Part shown: positions 11,966-23,481 of the stretch, piece after piece | Position numbering within the stretch: position 1 is the stretch's first letter | How the letters are laid out: each line of letters starts with the position of its first letter | NCBI RefSeq assembly: GCF_003286085.1 | Contig: NW_020825294.1 | Span: 13,724,501 to 13,788,500, forward strand | Direction: 5' to 3' | DNA from: Drosophila persimilis | Taxonomy: Eukaryota; Arthropoda; Insecta; Diptera; Drosophilidae | Length of the DNA stretch: 64,000 nt | Notes under the pieces: model-generated | What the model was told of the DNA's origin: nothing | What the model saw: only the letters and a program-made list of their open reading frames with translations | The model's database searches: none | Program-made: the position numbers and the translations under genes

Positions 11966-12789
11966 CAAAATGGATATTTATCTTCCTGGAGAATATTTTT
12001 TTAAATATATAATAATTTTCAAGCATTAAAGTTTGTTTTTTCATTGTTTTGCCAGTTATATAAATAACAGCCTACTTGTATGAACATACACATTTAAAAA
12101 CAAACAGCTAACTCGATTTAAGTACAGGAAAATAAACAATTAGATATTTTCCAGTATAAAGAATATTTTGCGCGCATTTGCAATTGACCGATTGCCTGTC
12201 TAGAAGATCTTATTTTTCCCGTGTAAGTAATTCCGTTTAAACACAGTTTTCAGAGAGCATAGACCCAAAACAATCCGCAAAAATTTGCAGGTGCTGTATT
12301 GATGCATAATGGTTTTACTATTCAGTTTCCCAATAGTTTAGGTTTCAAACTCACTCCTCCTTTGAATGGTACACGCAACGAAAGATAAGCCTTTGCCCGA
12401 AAATTTGCATTTGTTCACAAATGTGTAAATTGTTGAATATATGTACTGTATATGCCAACTCTCCATACATGCGCAGAGTATGTGCTCTGCACTCGTATAG
12501 CACTCTGCTCAAACGAATTCAAAATAAACCAACAAGTCAATACAATAAAAACATGAGCATTGTTTTAGCAATTGATTCAAAATAGCAATAGCAAAATATT
12601 GATTTTCAGTATTTCGTGTTTTTTAACGTCACATTTTATTGGTTCTGTTAAACCGACTACCACTTTTTCCATACAAGAAGTATAGAAAAATTATAGTGGA
12701 ATAAAACCAATGACAAAAATCCCAGCATTGGGGAGTCATTTGAAAAGACTCAACCCGTTAAAAATGCCCATAAGCTTTGATATGCGTTA

Positions 12790-12832
12790 GTATACATACA
12801 TGCATATATGTATGTACATATGTATGTACATT
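12790..12832. repeat. TACA/TATG-type simple repeat
   Basis: A run of ATACATA/TATGTA units (tacatacatgcatatatgta and onward), the short palindromic microsatellite common in fly intergenic DNA. A similar run is near 13148-13200. Confidence 0.7.
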
Positions 12833-13024
12833 CCCAAGATCACTTCTTCACTGCAGTTTCGTTTCTTGCAGTTTGTTGGGGCACTCCTTGTGTCGTCTAA
12901 CTTGAAGAGTATACAATCTTCGGCAGGCTTTTCTACTGGTTTTATTCACTTGTTAACCTTAAATTATTTTAGATATTCTACCTAGCATGCCATACATTTT
13001 CCCCACACATGCCGAAATGATTAC

Positions 13025-13490
13025 TGAAGTCATCAAAAATACTGTGAAAACTTCTTTATATTACCTGGTGTACATCTTTAGGAATTCTTAATGTCATGGG
13101 AGAGTGATCACCCTTAATGCACGCACACTACTAGTGGAATCCGATCTACCTACATATGTATCTTTGTGTATATGTAAGTATGAACATATGTACATACATG
13201 TCAATAGAATAAATTTATACGTTATCTGTATCTTAGTGCAGAGTCGTATGAGCCCGGAAGGAACCATATCCGAAGTGCCCTGGATCTGATCATTATATCA
13301 TCATTATATTTCTTGTTATATTGTTATTTTTGCACAGATTATTTCAAGTACTTGGGCTATGAGAAAAACACATACTAGCTTTAACTTTACACACTTATTC
13401 TTGAAGACTGTGAGAACTTCTTTAAATTGTCTGGTGTACGTCTTAAGAAATTCTTAAAGTCATGGGAGAGTGATCACACTCAATGCCTGC
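13025..13490 (+). repeat. Pair of diverged direct repeats about 370 bp apart
   Basis: Bases 13030-13125 and 13400-13490 share the order 'actgtgaaaacttctttata', 'ctggtgtac', 'gaattctta', 'catgggagagtgatcac'. The source repeat was not recognised. Confidence 0.55.
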
Positions 13491-14693
13491 TACCTGGTGT
13501 GATCGTAGAGTCAGTAGAGCGAAGTTAAACAATTTATATACGCTTGAAGCGGGTAATATGATTTTGATCAGATACTTGCAGCACACTTATTAATTTTTAG
13601 GATACTATTCATCAGCATAAATAGCCGAACCGAGCGACCTTTTTTTTAATCAGGCAGTTTTTAGTTGGCTGAATTACCCAACATTTGTCTACATATCTGT
13701 TATACAAACGAACGATAGAAAGAAACGTTTTGATTAAAAAACATGTATACATGTACATACAATAGGAATATCAATTAAGCTTTTCTATTGACTAATATTC
13801 ACTTTATTAGGTAAGGTGTGCTTCGTTGCAAATTTTTGTAGATCTGTAAAGACACTCATATTCAAAAGCCGAACTTTTATTATCATTGTAGAATGATTTT
13901 TTTACAATTGCATGTGTTCTACACCAACGCAGCCCACCGCTTCCATCAATTGTTATTGTTATTGTTAAGTTTGATGTCTTGGCTGCTAATCACGCAACAG
14001 CGTGCGTGCATTACATGGTACTCCCATGATGTTATGCATTTTTAAAGGGGCAATACAGATAATTGAATGAAGTTCTCACAGAAGGTATTCAAAATATAGA
14101 AGCACCTCGCTCAAGACCTGAGAATAATTAGTATGTACCAGAGAAGGAAGAACTAGTAAGGAAGCTATCTTCGAATTTTCTATACCCTTAAAGTTCGATG
14201 ACCAATAAATCGAAGTCTATTAAACGAGCTTTTATGTTGCCAAAACTATCCTCTCAAACGATCTGGTATGGGCTACACAGAATTTGATCAAAATTTTGAT
14301 GTAATCAAATGTGAACATTATTTATATCTGCATAAACTTTTACTACATTTTATTTAAAAAACTCTTTGATATAGGTATATAAAAAGAAAAAGCATAAAAA
14401 CACAATAGATACCCAGTGTGTTTATTGCATCGGATTTTCATACTTTAAAGATAAAGATAAGCTATGAAATGGAAATTTTTCCTATGGTTCTCTATGCTTT
14501 CCAAACAGTTAGTAAGAACAATACAAAATACCTTTTTCTGGGGTTTGTACAAATATGCTTTAATATCATTAGTACCGTGGTTAGTTACTCAATATTCTAA
14601 CAAAGATGAAAGTAAAAAACTCCTCATCCTGTTTTTTCTTAATTTTGAAAATAATTAAATGATAATCTTCAAAACAACTAAAATATTACTTAC

Positions 14694-14937
14694 ATCGTTG
14701 TTTTCAATATCTTTTAACGTATTTAATTTATCGGTTCGAACTGTTCCTTGGAACGGGTAGAATAATGATCCCTCCTTGATATCAGTTATTGAATATACGG
14801 CTACTCCTGATCCATTAAAGGGTGTCAATGATGTTGTAACTAATGCGAACTCCTTTGGTATAAGAACGCAGGTTTCCATTTCTTTAAATATTAGGTTATT
14901 ATTTATGGTGCAATTTAAACAGTTTGGTCCGCATATG
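14694..14937 (-). CDS. PRDM-like gene, exon with Cys-rich lead and first half of the PR/SET domain
   Basis: The 244-bp minus-strand exon has a likely acceptor (ttgtcaag) above 14937 and a consensus donor GAT|GTAAGT below 14694. It opens with CGPNCLNC, a short Cys-rich element like the one preceding PR domains in PRDM proteins. It continues with LVTTSLTPFNGSGVAVYSI, then DIKEGSLFYPFQGTVRTD, which fits the 'IPkGtrFGPyeGei' strand of PR/SET domains. The frame is open and leads in phase 0 into the exon at 3040-3322. The start codon and N-terminal exons are not recognised in the window. The Met inside this exon's open frame lies above the acceptor and is probably not a start. Confidence 0.78.
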
Positions 14938-16495
14938 CTTGACAAATGTAAAAATAATTGGAACACTTTATAAGTTAATAAACTATTACTTCTTCAATTT
15001 TGTGCGGAACTTTATGAACACATTTCATTCAATGCTCAACAACTACTGCATGGTCAGGATGGCATGTATTAACCATGACCTTCTAAAAGGCAGACTGCAA
15101 ACACCTGCAATGCTGATACCATTCAAACAACAGAAAGACGTTCACGCATACATAGGCACACGAAGTTGCCGTCAAACAAGCCAACCAGCATAGCTAAGAG
15201 CTGGGCTCATTTAACTCAATGCTCCACTACGGTACCAAAACAAGATCAACATTACACAATGCTATGGCTATCAATTGATCTCAGACAAACTCGTCTCGCA
15301 TACGCTCTTATACTTGTATTCATACTCAAGAAATACGAGTACACACACGAATGTGTGCACCTGTACCATTGCTACTATGCTTCCGCAGGCGGGCTACACG
15401 CACACAAATGCATTCGTGACTTAACACAAACTAAGATAGAATAGTTGCTCAGTTTCGACTTGACGTTTGTATGTATTGTAAATTCAGGTAGCATCTCAAC
15501 TTGTTGCTAAAACGTCTTCCGCACATTTAATTAACGTTTAGATTACGTATGTACATATATTCATATTTCATAATTCGTTCATACTGAAATATAGTAGAAA
15601 GGTCTATGTTGTTGATTATATCACTATTTATTCATCACTATTTAGTGATTAAGGCATTTTGTTATATTTGTTAGAGAAAATTTGAATTATTATAAACAAC
15701 CATAAATAGCATCTCTCATTACCTTTCGTCAAATTCTTTTCACATTTTGACCACGCAACGCAGGTGAATTGGTTCGATTTTACACCTTTACCCCCATTCA
15801 TAAATATCCACCGTCTCATAGCCATACTCAAAACAAGTTTTTCCCGAGTTTGAGTGAAACGTGCAGAACACAAACACTGGTATAATGATTGGAATATTTT
15901 GTTCATCTCTATCATTGCAGGGAATGAGTGCTTTTAATTTAGGCTCCGCCTTTTTATGATCATATCGTAGCCGGCAACTTAAAAGCAGTGTTTGTCGAAG
16001 CAGCAAAAATTGTAAAAATCTTGCTTTTATCTGCTTCGACGCTATCAAAATTATCAAAATGAAATTAACAGCATCTGCTTACGTTGCTAAGACCATCAAA
16101 TATCATCAAAGCAAAAGCAAAAAAACGAAAAGAGACGACAGTCGCTATAAAGGGTAAGTCGTCAAAAATAAAAAGTACCACTTTCTCAACAGAGAGTAAA
16201 TCGTCAGTTTTCTTTTTTCGCTTTGCTTTGATTTCCACTTTCATCTGAATCGTAAGTCTAAAGCATCAACTAGCAAGAAAAGTCCACCAGGACCATATAC
16301 TATATTTCTGATATTATTTTCTAAATTGATTGAAATTTAACTTATTTAACCAATTGCCATATAAATTCATTAATGAATTTTCTGGTATTTTTATAGTCAC
16401 GTTTGCTTTAATATTATCTCCTATATAAAAGATGATTCTTGATAAAAGTTGTTCAACTAAGTTGTTTGTTAAGGAAATACGAAGGAAATAAAGTA
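14938..16495. other. Unassigned AT-rich stretch upstream of the PR/SET exon
   Basis: Probably intron or 5' flank of the PRDM-like gene. It contains an imperfect inverted repeat (16108-16140 against 16200-16236, cores aaagcaaaagc and gctttgcttt). Several short open frames lack recognisable domains. No transposon was recognised. Confidence 0.4.
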
Positions 16496-17612
16496 AAAAC
16501 GAGGGGGAACGTTGTGAGTTGCTGCGGACACCGCAACTCTACGGTTATACCTGATACTAAGTCAGCATGGCTCTCCTCCGGCAGACGCCGCTAATATTAA
16601 ACTACACGACAAAGAGTGCGTGCGAGAGATCAGTCTGAGCGTGACGTCGGGCGCTGCGTAGCCACTGAAAATTGATTTGTTCCTTTTGGCTATAAAAGAT
16701 ATCTGATCTGATCCAGATTTAGCGATCTGATAGATATGGTCGTTATCTATGATTCTGCGTTTTTAGTTTTCTCGAATCTGCAATATTGTGGATGCATCAG
16801 ATTTTCGTCCTTTGAGTGGGCGGAAGGAGGAGGGGCGAAATTCTGAGATATACGTTTTATAGTGAGATCTAACAGGAGTACGGATACCAAATTTGGTTAC
16901 TCTAGCCTTAATAGTCTCTGAGATTTGTGGATGCCCCAGATTTTCGTCCTTTGTGGGGCGGAAGGGGGTGTGGCGAAATTTAGACATAAAACGGTCAAGG
17001 TCCGATATCACAGGAGTGTGAATACCAAATTTGTTTGCTCTAGCTCTTATGGGTTCTGAGATCCTTGAACTCATATTTTGCAATTGGTAAAACCGACCAT
17101 GAAACCTGTGTGTTAGAGAGAGTCAGAGCGAGAAAGAATGAAATTGTTTTCTTGATTCTGGCTAAAATAATTATACGATCTGGTTTAGATTTTGCACTCT
17201 AGAAGATATAGGCATCTTCTACGATTCTGCGTTTTTGGTTTTATCGTATCTTTAAAAATGTGGATGCCACAGATTTTCGTCTTTTGTGGGGGCGGAAGTG
17301 GGCGGGGCGAAGTTATGAAATATTTTTTTGCAGTGACATATCACAGAAGTCTGGATCCAAAATATCGTTGCTCTAGCTCTTATAGTCTTTGAGCACTAGG
17401 CGCTGAAGGGGACGGACAGACGGACGGACGGATGGACGGATGGACGGACAGACGGACAGACAGACAGGGCTCAATCGACTCGGCTATTGATGCTGATCAA
17501 GAATATATATACTTTATGGGGTCGGAAACGATTCCTTCTGGACGTTACACACATCCACTTTTACCACAAATCTAATATACCCCAATACTCATTTTGAGTA
17601 TCGGGTATAAAA
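16496..17612 (-). repeat. DINE-1/INE-1-like repeat, full length (about 1.1 kb)
   Basis: It is bounded by aacgagggggaacgttgtga at its 3' terminus (left) and the inverted cattttgagtatcgggtata at its 5' terminus (right). Internal order matches the copy at 56893-58005: subterminal hairpin, cacgac/tctgatctgatccag modules, three 'ttttcgtcctttg...gggcgg' modules and the gacggacagacgg block at 17414-17466. It has no coding capacity, so it is a non-autonomous element. The subterminal hairpin suits a Helitron-type origin as proposed for DINE-1. Confidence 0.8.
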
Positions 17613-18905
17613 ACACCAATAGAGATCATTTATTGTTGAAATACTCGATTGAAATCTACATTATTCCTGTTTTAAAATAATTGATTTGATTTAAGAATAT
17701 TCTGTTCCATTTCGCAGATTTCTCTATTTATTAGATGAAGCCAGAGTCGATTTCTACTTCGCATACGTTCGCGACCACATTTTTATTGCTATCATAATGA
17801 AAACTAAAAATTGGATTAATATATTCTTTTGTACTAAACATAGAGCTAACCAAAACGTTCTCTACTGGGCTTACACACATCCACATCCATCACAAAACTA
17901 AACTCTTCGAGTACCAGATATGATTATATTTCATATTATACCCAGCGTTAAAAAAGCTGACTCTGAAATATCATCCATTTATGCATTATTCGATATCGCC
18001 AAATGTTTTTTGATTAGTCGGAAAAGCCGCCGAAGAATAATCGTAAATTTGTATAGTTATTGTTATTGGATGAGCAGAGTGAGCCGCCTATGGTTTGCAG
18101 AGCTGCTGCACTCCCCCGCTAAAAGGGTTCTCTGCCGCCGCCACTTCGGCAGTCACTTTTTAATCTGCCGCCGTCGTCTTTTAGTAACTAACCCCTCTGC
18201 GCATCGGTTGCATATCAACCTCTTACATATCTGGTCCTAGCAAGCAGCTCAGCCACAAAAATTAAATACATGTTATAAAGATTAAACCAAGATTCGTTTT
18301 TTTTATTTTGGAAACAAATAGGTGCCAAAAAAGCTTGACATCTCAAACAAAAATGTTTACCAAAATGAGCAATGTTTACCAACCCAACACTAATATATAC
18401 TAAGAAATATTCAAAAAGGAGCAAATTAAGAATCCTTTATGACATAGTTTACATTACTCGATTTGAAAGATACAGTAGTGCAGAAAAATTAATTAAATTG
18501 CTGCGCGATGAAAATATGTTCAAACTTGAATGCTCATATTTCTTAATATCCGATTACTTCACTTTTATTATTGAAAGAATTGAGAAATTTTCTAGCAGCA
18601 CTCTCTTAAAAAATGACTTTTGCTATCTTTGCCGCCACAGTGGGGCCGACGCTCAATAAACCTGCCTATATGAATAATATATAAAAGAACAAGAATATAA
18701 AATATTTTGACTTTTAGTGAGTTTTTAAAATGAAAATTTCGGAAAAAAATATCGCAAAAAATTATGAATTTTTCATTTAAAAGATTTGTATTTTCCAGCT
18801 TAAACTTCAAAGTTTTATGAACATTTTCGATAAATCGGTCAGGATTTTTGACGTTCTGCAAAAAATGTTTTAGCAACTTAGACGTCGAAAACTACACGAA
18901 AATAG
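17613..18905. other. Unassigned stretch
   Basis: Mostly AT-rich. A GC-rich island (about 18070-18240, with gccgccgccacttcggc) looks like part of an LTR or UTR but was not assigned. No gene recognised. Confidence 0.35.
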
Positions 18906-18907
18906 AA

Positions 18908-19880
18908 GAAACGAGGGGGAACGTTGTGAGTTGCTGCGGAGACCGCAACTCTATATTTATACCCGATACTTAGTCAGTATGGCTCTCCTCCGGCAGACGC
19001 CGCTATTATAAAACGACACGACAAAGAGTGCGCGAGAGAGAGACAGAAAATCAGTCTGAGCGTGACGTCGGGCGCTGCGTAGCCACTGCAAAAAGATTTT
19101 TTCCTTTTGGCTATAAAAATTATCTGATCTGATCCAGATTCCGCAACCGGATGGATATGGTCATTCTCTATGATCGCGCGTTTTTAGTTGTCTCGAATCT
19201 GCACTATTGTGGATGTGGTGGGGCGAAATTTTGAGATATACGTTTTATAGTGAGATCAAACAGGAGTGCGGGTGCCAAATTTGGTTGCTCTAGCCTTAAT
19301 AGTTTTTGAGATTTGTGGATGCCCCAGATTTTCGTCCTTTTGCGAGGGCGGAAGGGGGTGTTTCGAAATTTTGACACAAAACGGTCAAGGTGCGATATCA
19401 CAGGAGTGTGGTCAAAAATTTGGTTGCTCTAGCTCTTATAGGTTCTGAGATCCTTGAACTCACATTTTGCAATTGGCAAAACCGACCATGAAACCTGTAT
19501 GTTAGAGAGAGACAGAGCGAGAAAAAATGAAATTGTTTTCTGGATTCTGTTTCTAATAATTATACAATCTAATTCAGATTTTACACACTAGAAGATACGA
19601 TTCTGTGGGGGCGGGGCAATGTTTTGAAATATACTTGTAACAGTGACATATAACAGAATTCCGGATATAAAATGTCGTTGCTCTAGCTCTTATAGTCTTT
19701 GAACACTACGCGCTGAAGGGGACGGACAGACGGACGGACAGACAGACATGGCTCAATCGACTCGGCTATTGATGCTGATCAAGAATATATATACTTTATG
19801 GGGTCGGAAACGATTCCTTCTGGACGTTACACACATCCATTTTCACTACAAATCTAATATACCCCAATACTCATTTTGAG
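18908..19880 (-). repeat. DINE-1/INE-1-like repeat, lacking its last bases
   Basis: Same module order as 16496-17612. It contains a deletion around 19206-19216 and again near 19590, and breaks off at the inverted 5' terminus (ccccaatactcattttgag) where a BEL relic begins. Confidence 0.75.
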
Positions 19881-19883
19881 CTA

Positions 19884-22800
19884 GTCTCTCAACAGATTCC
19901 TTAAGGGGCAGCAAATATAGCCGAGTGACGGCCCTCGTGATGTTTCCTGAGGATGTTTTCAAGTCAGCGACGCGACACTCTCCGTCCTTGCCCATAACGA
20001 CATCGACCACTCTAGCCAATGGCTAACGCATTTGAGGAAGATTTTCGTCCTTCACCAGGACGAGATCGTTCTTTCAGATATTTTACGCGGAGGTACGCCA
20101 CCTTGCGCGATCTTGCAAAAGAGTGAGATACTCTTCGCTGTGACCCGCTGCCAGCCATCCAGACGATTGTAGTTCAGCTTCGTTAGGTCAGGCTCGAGGA
20201 TTTGCTCCTGGGGGCCGCCTACAAGCATATGAGTAGGAGTAAAAACGTCTAAATCATCAGGATTTTCTGAAAGCGAGAGCAAAGGGTGAGGGTTAACAAT
20301 TGCAGTGATCTGACAGATCAGAGTGCGCATCTCGTCGAAGCTAAGCACAGATGGTCTAACTGAGCGGTACAGGTAATATTTTGCGGCCTCTTCCCACAGC
20401 CCACCAATACGTGGAAGCGTGGTGGGGAGAGACGCTGGTCGTTGGAGTCAACCAAGCTAGATTCATGGACCTCCTTCATGGACCTTCGCTCAAACAAAGC
20501 TTCTTTAGCTCCAGAAGCTCGTTCTTGGCCCCAACGAAATTTGTCGCATTGTCCGACCAAATTTGACTTGGCCTTCCTCGAGGGAAAGTAAAACGCTTTA
20601 GTTCATCTAGAAACGATGCGGTGGTCAAATCCTTAACGAGCTCTATGTGTATAGCCTTAGGGCTCGCGCACACTGTAGCTGAAAGCGGAGCTGATAGCTG
20701 ATTTATAAGCTCTGAAAAAACAAACATACTGCACCGGTGCAAGTGCGCACATTGCAGACTGAGCTGAGCTGAAAGCTGAAAAAGCTCGCTGAAATCAGCT
20801 CAGCTTAGTTTGATCGATCAAGCATGTTTGTTTTTTCAGCAAGCTGATTGCTGATTTTGTTCAAGTGTATTGGTTCATAAGTGATCGAAGATGGGCTGCA
20901 AAACATTTTTAAGCGAAATTACGGTTAACCCAGCGCTGGGGAATAAGCGGGACTATTAAAAATATTTGAATAATAGTTTTATTTCTATAATTTCTGGAAG
21001 GCGATAAATTGGGCAAAAAAGTTTTATTATTTACCATTACCAATGTAATGTAAAAATGTAATAATAATTCGTAAAATAAAAGTAATACGAATACAAACTC
21101 AACGGAAATGTGGTTAAAATACACTAACGAAAAAAACGAAGAAAACTTCCGTCTGGCTACTGTACGTGCTGTGAAGTAATAATTCATTAACAATATAATA
21201 ATAATAATTATTATGATATCTATTGATGCCACTTAAGGAGATAGACAAAGGGAGGCAGTGGTTTTCAGCTTTCAGCAATCAGTTCAGCCGACAATGTACG
21301 CACCTGCAAGCTGATTCTGCCTGAGAAAAGCTCTCAGATCAGCTGAGCTTTCAGCTTTGATTTCAGCTCCGCTTTCAGCTACAGTGTGCGCGAGCCCTTA
21401 GAAGTGAAGCAGATGAATACGCTAATGTAACACTTCATCGGAGGCCTCGTGCGGATTTCGGATCGATAGAAAAGGTCAATAGTAATCTACTCCAGTGATT
21501 TCAAAAGCTCGATATCCTTTCAAAAGTTCCTTAGGTAGGTCTCCCATTATGTGTTTAACCATGCGCGGCCTAGTCCTGAAGCTCAGAAACGGTGAGTCCT
21601 GGATGCCTAAGTCGATGTATAAATTTCTGCATGTAGCGGAATGTGCGCAATGTCGAATTTGCAAATTTTCATCCGGACGTAAGATCGGCATATGGAGATG
21701 TGACTAGCAATACTCGCTTGCAAAGCTTCAAAGTTGCCATGTCGGTAGCAGGAGATACAGGCCACTTATCCTTGGAGCCTAGCAAAAATGATGGGCCATT
21801 AAACCATAGCTCTGACTGGATAAAATGGCTGGGAAGCGAGCCTCTCGGAAGAATATCAGCAGGATTTAAAGATGTGGGAACATAGCGCCATTCCATGGCT
21901 GCCGTCAACTCCTGAATTGAGGCCACTCGATTTGCCACGAAAACTTGAATTTGGCTGGCTTGTCCCTAATCCAAGATAATGCTGTTGACGAATCCGACCA
22001 GCAATAAAACCGACCTTCCCTGGACACGTCATATACGCAATCGCCATATTATTCTAAGCTGGCATTGTAGAATCCGTGAACTTCTGTAGCCACACTAGAA
22101 CGAAGAACCACCCGAGGAAATGAGATCCGAGAAATGCTTGCCAAACTGTTTCTCAAGTCCTTCCAAGGTGAATGCAACGCTGAGGGTAGGCTTTCATCCC
22201 AATCCAAATGTTGGTTCTGACAATGACTGGATATATTAATCCAAGAGGGACGTAGAACCGCGCAATCGTAGATAAAACCGACCGCTTTAATGGTTTTGAG
22301 TTTGTGTCCAGTGCGGACAAGGCAAAAAGCAGCTGATCCGAAGCAGGGTCCCACGCTAAGTCGAGAGTTTTGGCTATGTCGCTTCCATCATTAAACATTA
22401 GGAACTTCTCTATGTTCTTTAGGGGTTCCCACAAGAACTTCCTGGTGACTGGAGCACCATTTTCTAAGTTTAAAATTAGCACGGGACAGTAAAGCTGATG
22501 TTTGGTGCATCTTGTCCATGAACTGTGCGACCGAATTACCACCCGAAATAAGGTCATCCACGTAAAATTCCTGCCGCAGAGCAGCTGAGCCAAGATGGTA
22601 GGACTCACCCTCGTCAATGGCCAGCTGGTGCATTGCGCGGACCGCTAAAAATGATGCAGCCCTCGTCCCGTATAGGACGGTGTCCAATGTGTAGACTTGA
22701 ACGTCGGACTCGATGGAATCTCTAAAATGGCACGACTAGGAACTAAAACGCCAGACCGATTCTTAACGAGAACCACGACTGTAGCCAGAAGCACAACATC

Positions 22801-23190
22801 AGAGTGAAGACGTAGGGCAACAAGAGAGGTACACGAATGTAGATGCAAGCTGCTAACAGAATTTTGAGCAACGGAAAGAGTTTCTGGTTGAACGGTCAGA
22901 TCGGGAGAAGTATTACCTGGGCAGCTTTGTGTTGTGGGCTGATGCCTATCAAACTATGATGCCTATCGCCGCATACTCGATATTTTCTACTATTGCATGC
23001 GCGGGTCCGGTGCCCCGTTTTTAGGCAATTGAAGCATAGGGAAAGCTTCTTCACTTCTTAGTGGCGCAGCAACGGTGAAAGATTTCCGAATATCTTGCAG
23101 GAGCATATTCCATGGCCCGCTGTGTGGCAAAAGACGCATGCAGACGGGTCGGCGGAAGAGTTGGAAGCTACAAACGTTTTTTTAACATGC
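19884..23190 (-). mobile_element. BEL/Pao LTR retrotransposon relic A
   Basis: Read on the minus strand from 23190 down: gag zinc knuckles (CVFCHTAGHG near 23140, then LCFNCLKTGHRTRAC near 23010), the front of the aspartic protease (VLLATVVVLVKNRSG near 22790), and a deletion jump straight into the RT palm. The RT has FYVDDLISGG near 22555, then RNase H. The integrase core follows (SKAIHIELV to NATNFVGAKNE around 20530-20660), and the C-terminal domain (GHxLVGGP-type MLVGGPQEQ near 20215-20245) comes last. Frames break at several points. The integrase is split by a MITE at 20660-21397. LTRs were not found. Confidence 0.78.
20660..21397. mobile_element. 738-bp MITE with 35-bp perfect terminal inverted repeats and TTA target duplication
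   Basis: The termini 20660-20694 and 21363-21397 are perfect inverted repeats starting GGGCTCGCGCACAC. The element is flanked by TTA at 20657-20659 and 21398-21400. Removing it with one TTA leaves the integrase frame of the host BEL relic open, so the boundaries are exact. The subterminal regions are crowded with AGCTGA/TCAGCT motifs. No transposase is encoded. TTA duplication and GGG-starting ends fit the PIF/Harbinger superfamily; this is an inference from ends alone. Confidence 0.85.
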
Positions 23191-23199
23191 ATTTAGAAA

Positions 23200-23480
23200 T
23201 GGTTTTTTTCACTGTAGCCTATTCCAACAGCTCTGTTTGAACACGGAGCGTTTTCCGCATTAATGTCTATTCACGGATGCGAGTGTTAGTTTTTAGTAAA
23301 CGAATTAAATTTAATGTATGAGTTAGCAGTGTAAGAAAAGTCGATGGATACGTGTGGGCGTGAGGCAATAACTCTTTATTACAAATCTTAGTGCTTGAGC
23401 ACTGGGCATAAGAGAGACTCTACTGTGGTGAATTTGTTACAATGATTGTGAGAGTAATTATACAAAGTGAGCGTAGGCTA
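23200..23480 (-). mobile_element. Probable 3' UTR/LTR remnant of BEL relic B
   Basis: It lies directly downstream of the integrase C-terminus that stops at 23482 on the minus strand. It contains an AATAAA signal on that strand near 23376. LTR ends could not be fixed. Confidence 0.4.
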
Positions 23481-23481
23481 T

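Larger units (their letters stand above)
3323..14693 (-). other. 11.4-kb TE-filled intron of the PRDM-like gene
   Basis: The donor (GAT|GTAAGT at 14693) and acceptor (at 3323-3324) enclose jockey-like, LOA-like and DINE-like relics plus long AT-rich stretches. Bases 3323-5040 are AT-rich with no recognised repeat. Further AT-rich unassigned stretches are 8399-8640, 10350-10810, 11190-11630, 11966-13020 and 13495-14690. No extra exon was recognised in them. Confidence 0.75.

Noticed and set aside
14655-14966. ATG at 14966 as the start of the PRDM-like protein
   Set aside because: It lies above the likely splice acceptor and the exon opens directly in a Cys-rich domain lead; an upstream exon is expected.
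17400-17470. GACGGACAGACGG tandem run as an independent satellite (also 6448, 19715, 52691, 57037)
   Set aside because: It occurs at the same internal position in every DINE-like copy and so belongs to that repeat.
20909-21232. Hydrophobic open frame inside the MITE
   Set aside because: Low-complexity AT-rich translation with no transposase motif.
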